This document shows positions 1 through 9,414 of a stretch of 64,000 bases of DNA, piece by piece; position 1 is the stretch's first letter; every line of letters begins with the position of its first letter. The stretch covers positions 372,001-436,000 of the forward strand of contig NZ_JANFNG010000002.1 in the NCBI RefSeq assembly GCF_024436035.1, read 5' to 3'. Origin of the DNA: Streptomyces humicola. Its GTDB lineage: Bacteria; Actinomycetota; Actinomycetes; Streptomycetales; Streptomycetaceae. The notes below the pieces were generated by a model, which had not been told where the DNA came from, did not search any database, and saw only the letters and a program-made list of their open reading frames with translations. A program made the translations under genes and the position numbers.

Positions 1-81
1 CTGATGGTTCTCTCCCTCGCCGCTCTGGTGGCGGTGTCACTGATCGTCATCAGGAGATGGATTACCCGTTCGGCGGTGTGA
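1..81 (+). CDS. C-terminal end of a membrane protein (partial)
   Basis: The first 26 codons of the window read as one hydrophobic stretch rich in Leu, Ala and Val, followed by a short basic tail (RRWITRS), and end at a TGA. This is the typical end of a last transmembrane helix with a cytoplasmic positive tail. The rest of the gene lies upstream of the window, so neither family nor function can be assigned. Confidence 0.55.
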   Translation: MMVLSLAALVAVSLIVIRRWITRSAV

Positions 82-238
82 CGCGGGTGAAACCGACGGC
101 ATTCGGGATCTTTCTCGACCGCCTTCCGCCGCCTCGCCCTGAATCCGGGTGACAAGATGTTTATATGACTGATCTTGCCGGAATATCTGATGCCATGCCA
201 GCAGGCCGTCAGCTGTCCCGACATCACCAGGCGGAAAT

Positions 239-1474
239 ATGTTGAGTCGTAGGAGCCGCGCCCGCGCGGCCGGAACGCTCCTCGTGGCGTGGAGTGCATT
301 GATCTCCGGCGCCGGAGCCGGAAGCGCAATCGCCGCGCCTTCGATCCATTTCGTCGACGACGTCCAGGTGGCCCCGGGGGTGTACTACCGCGAGTTCGTG
401 CTGCACTCCTCGCACGGACGGGCGTACGGCCACCTGCTCGTCGCCGACCTGAGCAACCCTCATGTGACGGTCGATCTGCTCCACGCGGGAGCGGTCACCG
501 AGCGCGCCACCGTCTCACGGATGGCCGACGACGAGGGCGCCGTCGGGGGGATCAACGCGGACTTCTTCGACATCTCCGAGGTCGGCCGGCACCCCGTCGA
601 GGCGACCGGCGCAACCGTGGGACCGGCGATCGCCGACAGCGAGGCGATCAAGGGCGCCGTGCCCCGAGGCCAGCGGTTCGGCCCCTCGCTGCCGCCGGGC
701 ACGTCCACCCAGGACGTGATCGCGGTGGGCACCGACAACGTGGCGCGTCTGGAGCGCCTGACGGTCTCCGGTTCCGTCTCGACCCCGTACGGGAGGTACC
801 CGCTGCGCGGTCTCAACCAGTACGCGCTGCCCGTGAACGGCATCGGTGCGTTCACATCGCGCTGGGGCTCGGCCTCGCGCGCCCGCGCGGTCTGCGGCAC
901 GGACTACCGCTGGCGCGACGGCTGCACCGACGACACCTTCGAGGTGACGGTGCGAGACGGCAAGGTCACCGGCACCGACGACGAACCGGGGTACGGCCCC
1001 ATCTCGCCCGGCACAGTCGTGCTCATCGGGCGGGAGCAGGGCGCGCAGCAGTTGCGGCGGCTGCAGCCGGGCGACCGGGTGAACGTGACGAGCGGGCTCG
1101 TCTCCTCGGACCATGTGCCACTGCGCTTCGCCGCCGGCGGGTTCCCCATCGTCCGCAACGGGCAGCCGCTGCCCGGCCTCGACGACCGGGTGCCCGCGAT
1201 CAGGACGAGCGCCGGGTACGGGGACGACGGACACACCTTCTACATGCTGGCCCTGGACGGCAGCCGGGCGGACCGCCCCGGGCTGACCATCAGCGAACTG
1301 GCCGACGTCATGACCAATCTCGGCGCCGACGGTGCGATCGATCTCGACGGCGGCGGCTCGTCGACACTCGTCACTCGCGGACCGGACAGCGACGGGGTGA
1401 CGGTGCGCAACCACCCCTCCGGCGGTGCAGAACGCATGGTCCCCGAGGGGATCGGGGTCTTCGCCGGGGAGTGA
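239..1474 (+). CDS. Secreted phosphodiester glycosidase family protein (NAGPA-like)
   Basis: A 411-residue protein with an Arg-rich N-terminus and a hydrophobic signal segment (about residues 8-32) ending near an AIA-AP cleavage site, so it is exported. The central motif GGINADFF (about 100) and the C-terminal DGAIDLDGGGSST (about 363-375) are hallmarks of the NAGPA/DUF2233 family, whose best-known member uncovers mannose 6-phosphate by removing a phosphodiester-linked N-acetylglucosamine. In streptomycetes the substrate is unknown, and cell-wall or exopolysaccharide phosphodiesters are plausible. The ATG follows an AGGCGG ribosome-binding sequence. The gene is monocistronic and faces psuG tail to tail. 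Confidence 0.85.
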   Translation: MLSRRSRARAAGTLLVAWSALISGAGAGSAIAAPSIHFVDDVQVAPGVYYREFVLHSSHGRAYGHLLVADLSNPHVTVDLLHAGAVTERATVSRMADDEGAVGGINADFFDISEVGRHPVEATGATVGPAIADSEAIKGAVPRGQRFGPSLPPGTSTQDVIAVGTDNVARLERLTVSGSVSTPYGRYPLRGLNQYALPVNGIGAFTSRWGSASRARAVCGTDYRWRDGCTDDTFEVTVRDGKVTGTDDEPGYGPISPGTVVLIGREQGAQQLRRLQPGDRVNVTSGLVSSDHVPLRFAAGGFPIVRNGQPLPGLDDRVPAIRTSAGYGDDGHTFYMLALDGSRADRPGLTISELADVMTNLGADGAIDLDGGGSSTLVTRGPDSDGVTVRNHPSGGAERMVPEGIGVFAGE

Positions 1475-1536
1475 GCTCCACGGCAACGGCCACGAGGGTC
1501 TCATCGGGCAGGTCTCCGCCCCGCCCGGCGGGATCC

Positions 1537-2526
1537 TCAGGCGTGTCCTGCCCGGCCGCCGGCCTGCGCCACCTGACGTGACCACTCCACAGCGATTTCG
1601 GCGGCGATCCGCACGTTGCCGCGTACCGCCGCAAGATTGGCTTCGAGCGAGGCGCCGCCGGTCTGCCGCACCAGCAGATCCAGCAGATACGGGGTGACGG
1701 CCTGCCCGCTGATCCCCTCCTTGGTCGCGGTCTCCAGCGCCTCGGCGAGTACGCGGTCGTGCAGCTCCGGGTCGAGCTGCGCCTCCATGGGCACGGGATT
1801 GGCGACGATCAGTGCGCAGTCGGGGCCGTCAAGCGCGTCCTGGGCGCGCATGACCGCGGCGACCTCGGCCGCCTCCTGAACTGTCCAGTCGACGGGCAGC
1901 CCCGAGCTGTGCAGATAGAAGCCGGGGAAGGTAGGCGTGCGGAAGCCGAGCACGCCGACGCCGAGGGTCTCCAGCCGTTGCAGCGTGGCGGGCACGTCGA
2001 GGATGGACTTCACGCCGGCGCACACCACGGTGATCCGGGTGCGGGCGAGCAGACCGAGATCAGCTGATTCGTCCTGGGTCGCGGTCCAGCCGCGGTGCAC
2101 GCCGCCGAGGCCGCCGGTGCCGAAGACGCGCAGCCCGGCACGTGCGGCGAGGAAGGCCGTGGCGGAGACCGTCGTCGCGCCGCTGCCGCCCGAGCCGAGG
2201 GCGATCGCCAGATCCCGGTGGCCCAGCTTGCGCAGGGAGTCGTCGTTGGCGACGCGCTCCAACTGTGCCTTGTCCAGGCCGATATGGGCAGTGCCGTCAA
2301 GGACGGCGACGGTGGCGGGGACGGCTCCCCGGGAGCGTACGGTCTCCTCCAGTTCGGTGGCGATCCGGAGATTGCGGGGGCGGGGAAGGCCGTGGGCGAT
2401 GATCGTGGATTCGAGGGCGACGACCGGTGCGCCGTGCTCCAGGGCCTCGCGGACCTCCTCGGCGACGCACATCGGCCAGGGGACAGCAGGGCGGCGGATT
2501 GCGGGATTCGCCGGTATTACAGCCAT
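1537..2526 (-). CDS. psuG: Pseudouridine-5'-phosphate glycosidase
   Basis: The 329-residue product matches PsuG, which splits pseudouridine 5'-phosphate into uracil and ribose 5-phosphate in pseudouridine salvage. The N-terminal ALESTIIAHGLP motif (from about residue 37) and the GVKSILD motif with the catalytic lysine (about residue 172) are both present. The start is the ATG at 2526, preceded by a perfect GGAGGA; a longer frame upstream has no comparable ribosome-binding site. The usual partner PsuK (pseudouridine kinase) is not adjacent in this window, so the kinase step must be supplied elsewhere. Length fits the family (about 300-330). Confidence 0.93.
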   Translation of the reverse strand: MAVIPANPAIRRPAVPWPMCVAEEVREALEHGAPVVALESTIIAHGLPRPRNLRIATELEETVRSRGAVPATVAVLDGTAHIGLDKAQLERVANDDSLRKLGHRDLAIALGSGGSGATTVSATAFLAARAGLRVFGTGGLGGVHRGWTATQDESADLGLLARTRITVVCAGVKSILDVPATLQRLETLGVGVLGFRTPTFPGFYLHSSGLPVDWTVQEAAEVAAVMRAQDALDGPDCALIVANPVPMEAQLDPELHDRVLAEALETATKEGISGQAVTPYLLDLLVRQTGGASLEANLAAVRGNVRIAAEIAVEWSRQVAQAGGRAGHA

Positions 2527-2637
2527 TACATCCTCCACGGTCGCTATACCCGCTCCGCAGGCCATCGATTCCAGCCGTCTGCGTCCCCGGGCATCAGGCA
2601 ACCCGGGCCGTGAGGGTTCTCGCTTTCACATGGCTGC

Positions 2638-2658
2638 TGAGACAGCAATACTGTTTCA
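2638..2658. promoter_or_regulatory. Imperfect dyad upstream of the MerR gene
   Basis: TGAGACAG and CTGTTTCA form an inverted repeat (7 of 8 pairs) around a 5-base spacer, inside the divergent intergenic region between psuG and the MerR gene. MerR proteins bind dyads in their own promoters, so this is a candidate autoregulatory operator. No -35/-10 boxes are obvious enough to assign. Confidence 0.35.
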
Positions 2659-2713
2659 TCGGATGGCCACCCGACCGACAAGGCGCGGACAGCAAGAGAG
2701 CGAGGGCGCGCCG

Positions 2714-3445
2714 ATGACTCCTCCGCCGGGCCTCACCGTGGACGAGCTGGCCGCACGGGCCGGAGTGACCGTGCGGACCGTCCGCTTCTACAGCACCAAG
2801 GGCCTGCTGCCGCCGCCCGTACTGGGACCGCGCCGCGTCGGGCGCTACGGACCCGAACATCTCGCCAGGCTGGCGCTCATCGAGGAACTGCAGCACCAGG
2901 GCCTCACGCTCGCCGCGATCGAGCGCTACCTGGAACAGCTCCCCGACGACATCACCGCGCATGACCTCGCGCTCCACCGCGCCCTGGTCGCCGCATGGCT
3001 GCCCGACACCGACCAGGAAGCCACCCGCGAACAGCTGGAGCGGCGGGCCGGTCACCTTCTGACCGAGGAGGACCTGGACCGCCTCGCCGCGATGAACGTC
3101 CTGGAGCGCACCGACGACCCCGATCTCTTCCGCGTCGACCCCGGCATCCTCCATCTCGGCGTCAGGCTGCTGGACGTCCCCGTGGCGCTGGAGACTATCC
3201 TGGCGTCGCGGGAAGTGGTGCTGGAGCATGCGAGGGCGGCGGCCCGCGAGTTGAGCCGGCTGTTCCACGACGAGGTGTGGGACCCGGACCCGGGCAGCGC
3301 GCAGGCGATGCGCTCGCTCTCCCAGCACATGCAGCCGCTGGTGGTGCAGGCACTGGTGACCGCGTTCCAGCGCTCACTGAAGGAGGAGCTGCGGGCCTGG
3401 CACGCCAAGGAGCCCGGCCCGCAGCACGGTGAGCACAGCGCCTAG
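2714..3445 (+). CDS. MerR-family transcriptional regulator
   Basis: A 243-residue regulator. The N-terminal winged helix-turn-helix (about residues 7-75, with the typical VRTVRFYSTKGLLPPP motif) is clearly MerR type. The remaining 165 residues are helical and do not show a cysteine metal-binding loop, so a small-molecule or acyl-CoA-like ligand is more likely than a metal. The ATG at 2714 has a GAGGG seven bases upstream; longer in-frame starts at 2630 and 2662 exist. It ends 4 bases from the stop of the convergent fadB-like gene, and regulation of that beta-oxidation operon is possible but not shown. Confidence 0.87.
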   Translation: MTPPPGLTVDELAARAGVTVRTVRFYSTKGLLPPPVLGPRRVGRYGPEHLARLALIEELQHQGLTLAAIERYLEQLPDDITAHDLALHRALVAAWLPDTDQEATREQLERRAGHLLTEEDLDRLAAMNVLERTDDPDLFRVDPGILHLGVRLLDVPVALETILASREVVLEHARAAARELSRLFHDEVWDPDPGSAQAMRSLSQHMQPLVVQALVTAFQRSLKEELRAWHAKEPGPQHGEHSA

Positions 3446-3449
3446 CGGA

Positions 3450-5633
3450 TCACGCGCCGGTGACGTCCAAGAAGGTCTCGCCGCGCGCCGCCTTGTCGAT
3501 CAACAGCTTCGGCGGGGCGAACCGGTCCCCGTACGCGGCCTGCAGCTCGCGCGCGCGACTGACGAAGCCGGGCAGCCCTCCCTCGTACCCGTTGATGTAC
3601 TGCAGCACACCGCCGGTCCAGGCCGGGAAGCCGATGCCGAGGATCGAACCGATGTTGGCGTCCGCCACGGAGGTGATGACGTTCTCCTCCAGGCAGCGCA
3701 CCGCGTCCAGCGCCTCAGCGAAAAGCATCCGCTCCTTCATGTCCTCGAACGGGACGCCGGCGCCCTCCTTCGCGAAGTGCTCGCGCAGGCCGGGCCACAG
3801 CCGGATGCGCCTGCCGTCGTCGGCGTAGTCGTAGAAACCGGCGCCGCCGCTGCGGCCGGTGCGGCCGAACTCGTCGATCACCCGGTCGATGACCGCCTCA
3901 GCCGGGTGCTCGGGCCAGACACCGCCGGCCTCCTCCACGGCGCGCCTGGACTCGTTGCGGATCTTCCGGGGCAGCGTGAGTGTCAGCTCGTCCATGAGGG
4001 AGAGCACCTTGGCCGGGTAGCCCGCCTGTGCCGCCGCCTGTTCGACCGAGGCCGGGTCGGCGCCCTCGCCGACCATGGCCACGCCCTCGTTGATGAACTG
4101 CCCGATGACGCGCGAGGTGAAGAAGCCCCGGGAGTCATTGACGACGATCGGGGTCTTGCGGATCTGCCGCACCAGGTCGAAGGCGCGGGCCAGGGCTTCG
4201 TCACCGGTCCGCTCACCCTTGATGATCTCCACCAGCGGCATCTTGTCGACGGGTGAGAAGAAGTGCAGGCCGACGAAGTCCTCGGCGCGCTTGACGCCCT
4301 CGGCGAGCAGGGTGATGGGCAGGGTGGAGGTGTTGGAGCAGAGCAGGGCGTCGGGCGCGACGATGTCCTGGATCTCCTGGAAGACGGTGTGCTTGAGCTG
4401 CGGGTCCTCGAAAACCGCCTCGATCACCGCGTCGGATCCGGCGAGTGCGGCGGGGTCGGCGGCCGGAGTGATCCGGCCCAGGAGCGCCGCCCGTTCCTCC
4501 GGCGTGGTGCGCCCCTTGGCCACTGCCTTGTCCAGCAGTCGCGCCGAGTGCGCCTTGCCGCGTGCCGCCGCCTCCAGGGAGACGTCCTTGAGCACCACAT
4601 CGATACCGGCCCTGGCGCAGGAGTAGGCGATGCCTGCGCCCATCATGCCTGCGCCGAGGACCGCGACCTTGCGTACGGTCCTGGCCTCGACGGACTCGGG
4701 GCGGCTGCGGCCCGCGTTGACGGCCTGCATGTCGAAGAAGAAGGCCTGGATCATGTTCTTCGACGTCCGGCCGATGACCAGTTCGGTGAAGTAGCGGGCC
4801 TCGATGACCTGAGCGGTGTCGAAGTCGACCTGGGCGCCCTCGACGGCCGCGGCGAGGATGTTGCGCGGAGCGGGGTAAGGGGCGCCGTTCAGCTGCTTGG
4901 TCAAGTTGGCCGGGAAGGCGGGGAGGTTGGCGGCGAACTTCCGGTCGCTGGGGGTGCCTCCGGGGATCCGGTAGCCCTTGGCGTCCCAGGGCTGTACGGA
5001 TTCGGGGTGGGAGTCGATGAAGGCGCGAGCGGCGGCGAGCATCTCCTCGGGCGTGGCCGCGACCTCGTGGATCAGTCCGGCGTCCAGGGCCCGCTTCGGC
5101 GAGTACTGGGTGCCCTGCAGCAGCACCTTCAGCAGCGCGTCGGCGATGCCGAGGAGGCGGACGGTGCGGACGACGCCTCCGCCGCCGGGCAGCAGGCCCA
5201 GCGTCACCTCGGGCAGGCCTATCTTCGAGCCGGGCGCGTCTAGGGCGATGCGGTGGTGGCACGCAAGGGCGATCTCGTAACCGCCGCCGAGCGCTGCACC
5301 GTTGATGGCGGCGACGACGGGCTTGCCCAGTGTCTCCAGGCGGCGCAGCTGCCGCTTGACGCGCATCCCGGCCTCGAAGGCCTGCTCGGCGTGTTCCGGG
5401 GTGGCACGGATGAGGTCGCGCAGGTCGCCACCGGCGAAGAAGGTCTTCTTGGCGGAGGTGATGACGATGCCGCGGATCGTGTCGCGTTCGGCGTCGAGGC
5501 GGTCGACGACGGCTTCGAGCGATGCGCTGAAGGCGGCGTTCATGGTGTTGGCGGACTGGGAGGGGTCGTCGAGGACGAGGGTGACGACGCCGTCGCCGTT
5601 CTGTTCCCAGCGGATGGTGGTGCTCTCAGGCAT
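3450..5633 (-). CDS. fadB: Fatty-acid oxidation fusion: enoyl-CoA hydratase / 3-hydroxyacyl-CoA dehydrogenase
   Basis: The 727-residue protein carries a crotonase domain first (about 1-200), with the oxyanion loop AALGGGYEIALAC and the glutamate-bearing LPEVTLGLLPGGGG. A Rossmann NAD-binding domain follows (GAGMMGAGIA near residue 325), then the dehydrogenase motif GLHFFSPVDKMPLVEII. It therefore hydrates trans-2-enoyl-CoA and oxidises the 3-hydroxyacyl-CoA, the middle two steps of beta-oxidation. It is the last gene of a four-gene minus-strand operon, 34 bases behind the thiolase that performs the final step. Length matches actinobacterial FadB/FadJ proteins (about 700-730). Confidence 0.95.
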   Translation of the reverse strand: MPESTTIRWEQNGDGVVTLVLDDPSQSANTMNAAFSASLEAVVDRLDAERDTIRGIVITSAKKTFFAGGDLRDLIRATPEHAEQAFEAGMRVKRQLRRLETLGKPVVAAINGAALGGGYEIALACHHRIALDAPGSKIGLPEVTLGLLPGGGGVVRTVRLLGIADALLKVLLQGTQYSPKRALDAGLIHEVAATPEEMLAAARAFIDSHPESVQPWDAKGYRIPGGTPSDRKFAANLPAFPANLTKQLNGAPYPAPRNILAAAVEGAQVDFDTAQVIEARYFTELVIGRTSKNMIQAFFFDMQAVNAGRSRPESVEARTVRKVAVLGAGMMGAGIAYSCARAGIDVVLKDVSLEAAARGKAHSARLLDKAVAKGRTTPEERAALLGRITPAADPAALAGSDAVIEAVFEDPQLKHTVFQEIQDIVAPDALLCSNTSTLPITLLAEGVKRAEDFVGLHFFSPVDKMPLVEIIKGERTGDEALARAFDLVRQIRKTPIVVNDSRGFFTSRVIGQFINEGVAMVGEGADPASVEQAAAQAGYPAKVLSLMDELTLTLPRKIRNESRRAVEEAGGVWPEHPAEAVIDRVIDEFGRTGRSGGAGFYDYADDGRRIRLWPGLREHFAKEGAGVPFEDMKERMLFAEALDAVRCLEENVITSVADANIGSILGIGFPAWTGGVLQYINGYEGGLPGFVSRARELQAAYGDRFAPPKLLIDKAARGETFLDVTGA

Positions 5634-5667
5634 GAGGTCTCCGATGCGCGGTGGCGGGTGGCGGGTG

Positions 5668-6882
<1,215 letters not shown>

Positions 6883-6918
6883 CGATCAGGCCTTTCGAGG
6901 GGATGGGGGGGGTGGGCG

Positions 6919-8061
6919 TCAGCTCAGCAGCGAGCGGCCGATGATCTCCTTCATGATCTCGGTGGTGCCGCCGTAGATGGTCTGGATCCGGCCGTCGGTG
7001 AAGGCCCTGGCGACCGGGTACTCGGCCATGTAGCCGTAGCCGCCGTGCAGTTGCAGGCAGCGGTCGGCGACGCGTTTTTGCAGTTCGGTGGAGTACCACT
7101 TGGCCATTGAGGCGTGCACCGGGTCGAGCCCTGCGCGGTTGTGCTCGGTGATGCAGCGATCGACGAAGGTGCGGGTGACGGCGCATTCGGTGGCCATCTC
7201 GGCGATCTCGAAGCGGATGTGCTGCAGCCGGGAGAGCGGCCGGCCGAAGGCCGAGCGCTGCTTGACGTACGCGGTGGTGAGCTCCAGCACGTGTTCGGCA
7301 GCGGCGATCGCCGCGACCGCGATGGCGAGCCGTTCCTGGGCGAGGTTGGTCATCAGATGGACGAAGGCGCCGTTCTCGGTGCCGAGCAGGTTGGTCTTCG
7401 GCACCCGTACGTCGTGGAAGAACAACTCGGCGGTGTCCTGGGCCTTCTGGCCGATCTTGTCGAGGTTGCGGCCGCGTTCGAAGCCGTCCATGCCGCGTTC
7501 GACCACCAGCAGGCTGAGCCCCTTCGCACCGCCCTCGGGGGTCGTCCTGGCGACGACCACCACCAGGTCGGCAAGGATCCCGTTGGAGATGAAGGTCTTG
7601 GTGCCGCCCAGGATCCAGTGGTCGCCGTGGTCGGTCGCGGTGGTGCGTATGCCCTGCAGGTCGGAGCCGGCGTCCGGTTCGGTCATGGCGATGGCCGTGA
7701 TCGTCTCGCCGGTGCAGAAACCGGGCAGCCAGCGGCGCTTCTGCTCGTCGGTGGCGAGTGAGGTCAGATAGGGGCCGACGATGTCGTTGTGCAGCCCGAT
7801 CGCCAGGCCCGAGGCGCCCGCGCGCGCGAACTCCTCGGCGAGGACGGCGCTGTAGCGGAAGTCGGCGGTCCCGCCGCCTCCGTACTCCTCCGGCACCGCC
7901 GGGCCGAGGAGCCCCTGGCGTCCGGCGGCGAGCCAGGCGGCGCGGTCGACGACACCGTCGTTCTCCCAGCGTTCGTGGTGCGGGGTCACCTCCTTGGCGA
8001 GGAAGGTGCGTACGGTCTCGCGGAACGCCTCGTGCTCTGCGGTGAAGATCTCGCGCTGCAT
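6919..8061 (-). CDS. Acyl-CoA dehydrogenase
   Basis: A 380-residue flavoprotein of the acyl-CoA dehydrogenase family, performing the first oxidation of beta-oxidation with FAD and passing electrons to ETF. Visible motifs are AMTEPDAGSD (FAD/substrate loop), GGTKTFISNG, RSAFGRPL and the C-terminal GGYGYMAEYPVAR and IYGGTTEIMK. The medium-chain catalytic glutamate (IYEGT) is replaced by Gly, while QERLAIA in the earlier helix supplies a glutamate as in isovaleryl/long-chain enzymes. The chosen ATG at 8061 begins MQREIF and follows AGGAG; the open frame continues upstream into the racemase gene, which is not meaningful. Confidence 0.93.
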   Translation of the reverse strand: MQREIFTAEHEAFRETVRTFLAKEVTPHHERWENDGVVDRAAWLAAGRQGLLGPAVPEEYGGGGTADFRYSAVLAEEFARAGASGLAIGLHNDIVGPYLTSLATDEQKRRWLPGFCTGETITAIAMTEPDAGSDLQGIRTTATDHGDHWILGGTKTFISNGILADLVVVVARTTPEGGAKGLSLLVVERGMDGFERGRNLDKIGQKAQDTAELFFHDVRVPKTNLLGTENGAFVHLMTNLAQERLAIAVAAIAAAEHVLELTTAYVKQRSAFGRPLSRLQHIRFEIAEMATECAVTRTFVDRCITEHNRAGLDPVHASMAKWYSTELQKRVADRCLQLHGGYGYMAEYPVARAFTDGRIQTIYGGTTEIMKEIIGRSLLS

Positions 8062-8072
8062 GCTGCTGGCTC

Positions 8073-9212
8073 CTACGGGGTGTCGAGCGAGGGCAGGTCC
8101 CAGTCCCGGGCGACCTCGGCGGTGTGCGCGCCGGGCAGTGCGGGCGGGCGGCGCAGCGACCCGGGGGTCGCGGAGAAGCGGGGTGCGGGCGCCGGCTGGG
8201 TGCGTCCGTCCGCGTTGGTGAAGGTGCCGCGTGCGCGCAGATGCGGGTGGCTGGCGGCCTCGCGCAGCGACAGGACGGGGGCGACGCATGCGTCGGTGCC
8301 CTCGAAGACGGCGGCCCACTCGTCGCGGGTCCGGGTGGCGAAGCGGGCGGCGATACGGTCGCGCAGCTCGCCCCAGCGGGCGGGGTCCGCGCGGTCGGGG
8401 GCGTCGTCGCCGAGCCCGAGGAGGGTCACGAACTCGTCGTAGAAACGGGCTTCGAGGGCGCCGACGGCCATGTATCCGCCGTCCGCGGTCTCGTAGACGC
8501 CGTAGAACGGGCTGCCGCCGTCGAGGAGGTTGGCGCCGCGCCGGTCCTGCCAGCTGCCCGCGCCGAGCATGCCCCAGATCATGGCGGTCAGGTGGGCCGT
8601 TCCGTCGACGATGGCGGCGTCGACGACCTGGCCGGCTCCGGTGGTTCGCGCGTGGTGGAGGGCGGCGAGAACGCCGACGACGAGGTAGAGGGAGCCGCCC
8701 GCGTAGTCGCCGAGCAGATTGGCCGGGATGGCGGGCGGCCCGTCCGCGGGACCGATCATGGACAGGGCGCCTGTGGTGGCGATGTAGCCGATGTCGTGGC
8801 CGGCGCTGTCGGCGAGCGGTCCGTGCTGGCCCCAGCCGGTCATCCGGCCGTAGACGAGCCGGGGGTTGCGGGCCAGACAGGCGTCGGGGCCGACGCCGAG
8901 GCGCTCGGCGACGCCGGGCCGGTACCCCTCGATGAGGATGTCGGCACGCTCGGCGAGGTCGAGGACGATTCCCGGCCCGGCAGCGGACTTCAGGTCGACG
9001 AGGACGGAGCGCTTGTTGCGGTTGGTGATGTCGTGTGCGGGGTCGATCCCGATGCCCGCGCCGCCGGGGCGGTCGACGCGGACCACGTCGGCGCCGAGGT
9101 CCGCCAGGAGCATCGCGGCGAACGGCCCGGGGCCGATCCCCGCCAGTTCGACCACGGAAACGCCCGTGAGGGGGCCGGGCAGCGGCGGCGGCTCGTCCGG
9201 AGGCTCGTCCAT
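8073..9212 (-). CDS. CaiB/BaiF family CoA enzyme, probable alpha-methylacyl-CoA racemase
   Basis: The 379-residue protein begins with the type III CoA-transferase fold (VSVVELAGIGPGPFAAMLLADLGADVVRVD). The positions known as catalytic in the mycobacterial alpha-methylacyl-CoA racemase are conserved: His-Asp in GHDIGY (about 138), Asp in GDYAGG (about 169) and Glu in ALEARF (about 252). This favours racemisation of 2-methyl-branched acyl-CoAs, needed before beta-oxidation of branched or sterol side chains. It is the first gene of the operon, 11 bases before the acyl-CoA dehydrogenase. The ATG at 9212 is chosen because upstream codons run through the operator dyad. Confidence 0.88.
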   Translation of the reverse strand: MDEPPDEPPPLPGPLTGVSVVELAGIGPGPFAAMLLADLGADVVRVDRPGGAGIGIDPAHDITNRNKRSVLVDLKSAAGPGIVLDLAERADILIEGYRPGVAERLGVGPDACLARNPRLVYGRMTGWGQHGPLADSAGHDIGYIATTGALSMIGPADGPPAIPANLLGDYAGGSLYLVVGVLAALHHARTTGAGQVVDAAIVDGTAHLTAMIWGMLGAGSWQDRRGANLLDGGSPFYGVYETADGGYMAVGALEARFYDEFVTLLGLGDDAPDRADPARWGELRDRIAARFATRTRDEWAAVFEGTDACVAPVLSLREAASHPHLRARGTFTNADGRTQPAPAPRFSATPGSLRRPPALPGAHTAEVARDWDLPSLDTP

Positions 9213-9271
9213 GGGCCGACTCCCCGTGGTTCCGAGGCGTTGCGAGCGGCGCCTCTTTGACAGTATCGATG

Positions 9272-9288
9272 TAACATCAGTGATGTTA
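9272..9288. promoter_or_regulatory. Perfect 17-bp operator-like dyad in front of the beta-oxidation operon
   Basis: TAACATC and GATGTTA form perfect 7-bp arms around a 3-base centre, 60 bases upstream of the racemase start. The dyad is AT-rich in an otherwise GC-rich region and overlaps the zone where the minus-strand promoter must lie. This is the usual architecture of a repressor (for example TetR-type) operator. No TetR gene is nearby; the MerR gene at the far end of the operon is the only local regulator. Confidence 0.6.
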
Positions 9289-9355
9289 GGAACGTCTCGC
9301 GGCGGGCGCAAGAGCCCGTACCGGCGAGTAAACCGGAGCCGCACATTCATCCTGC

Positions 9356-9401
9356 GCATGGCTGAGGCCGGGACGCGCATGCGTCCCGGCCTCAGCCATG
9401 C
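9356..9401 (-). terminator. Strong intrinsic hairpin after tex
   Basis: Two perfectly complementary 21-base arms (9356-9376 and 9381-9401) enclose a GCAT loop, starting 14 bases after the tex stop codon. No U-tract follows, which is common for streptomycete terminators. The hairpin separates tex from the beta-oxidation operon. Confidence 0.8.
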
Positions 9402-9414
9402 GGCTCAGCGGGCC

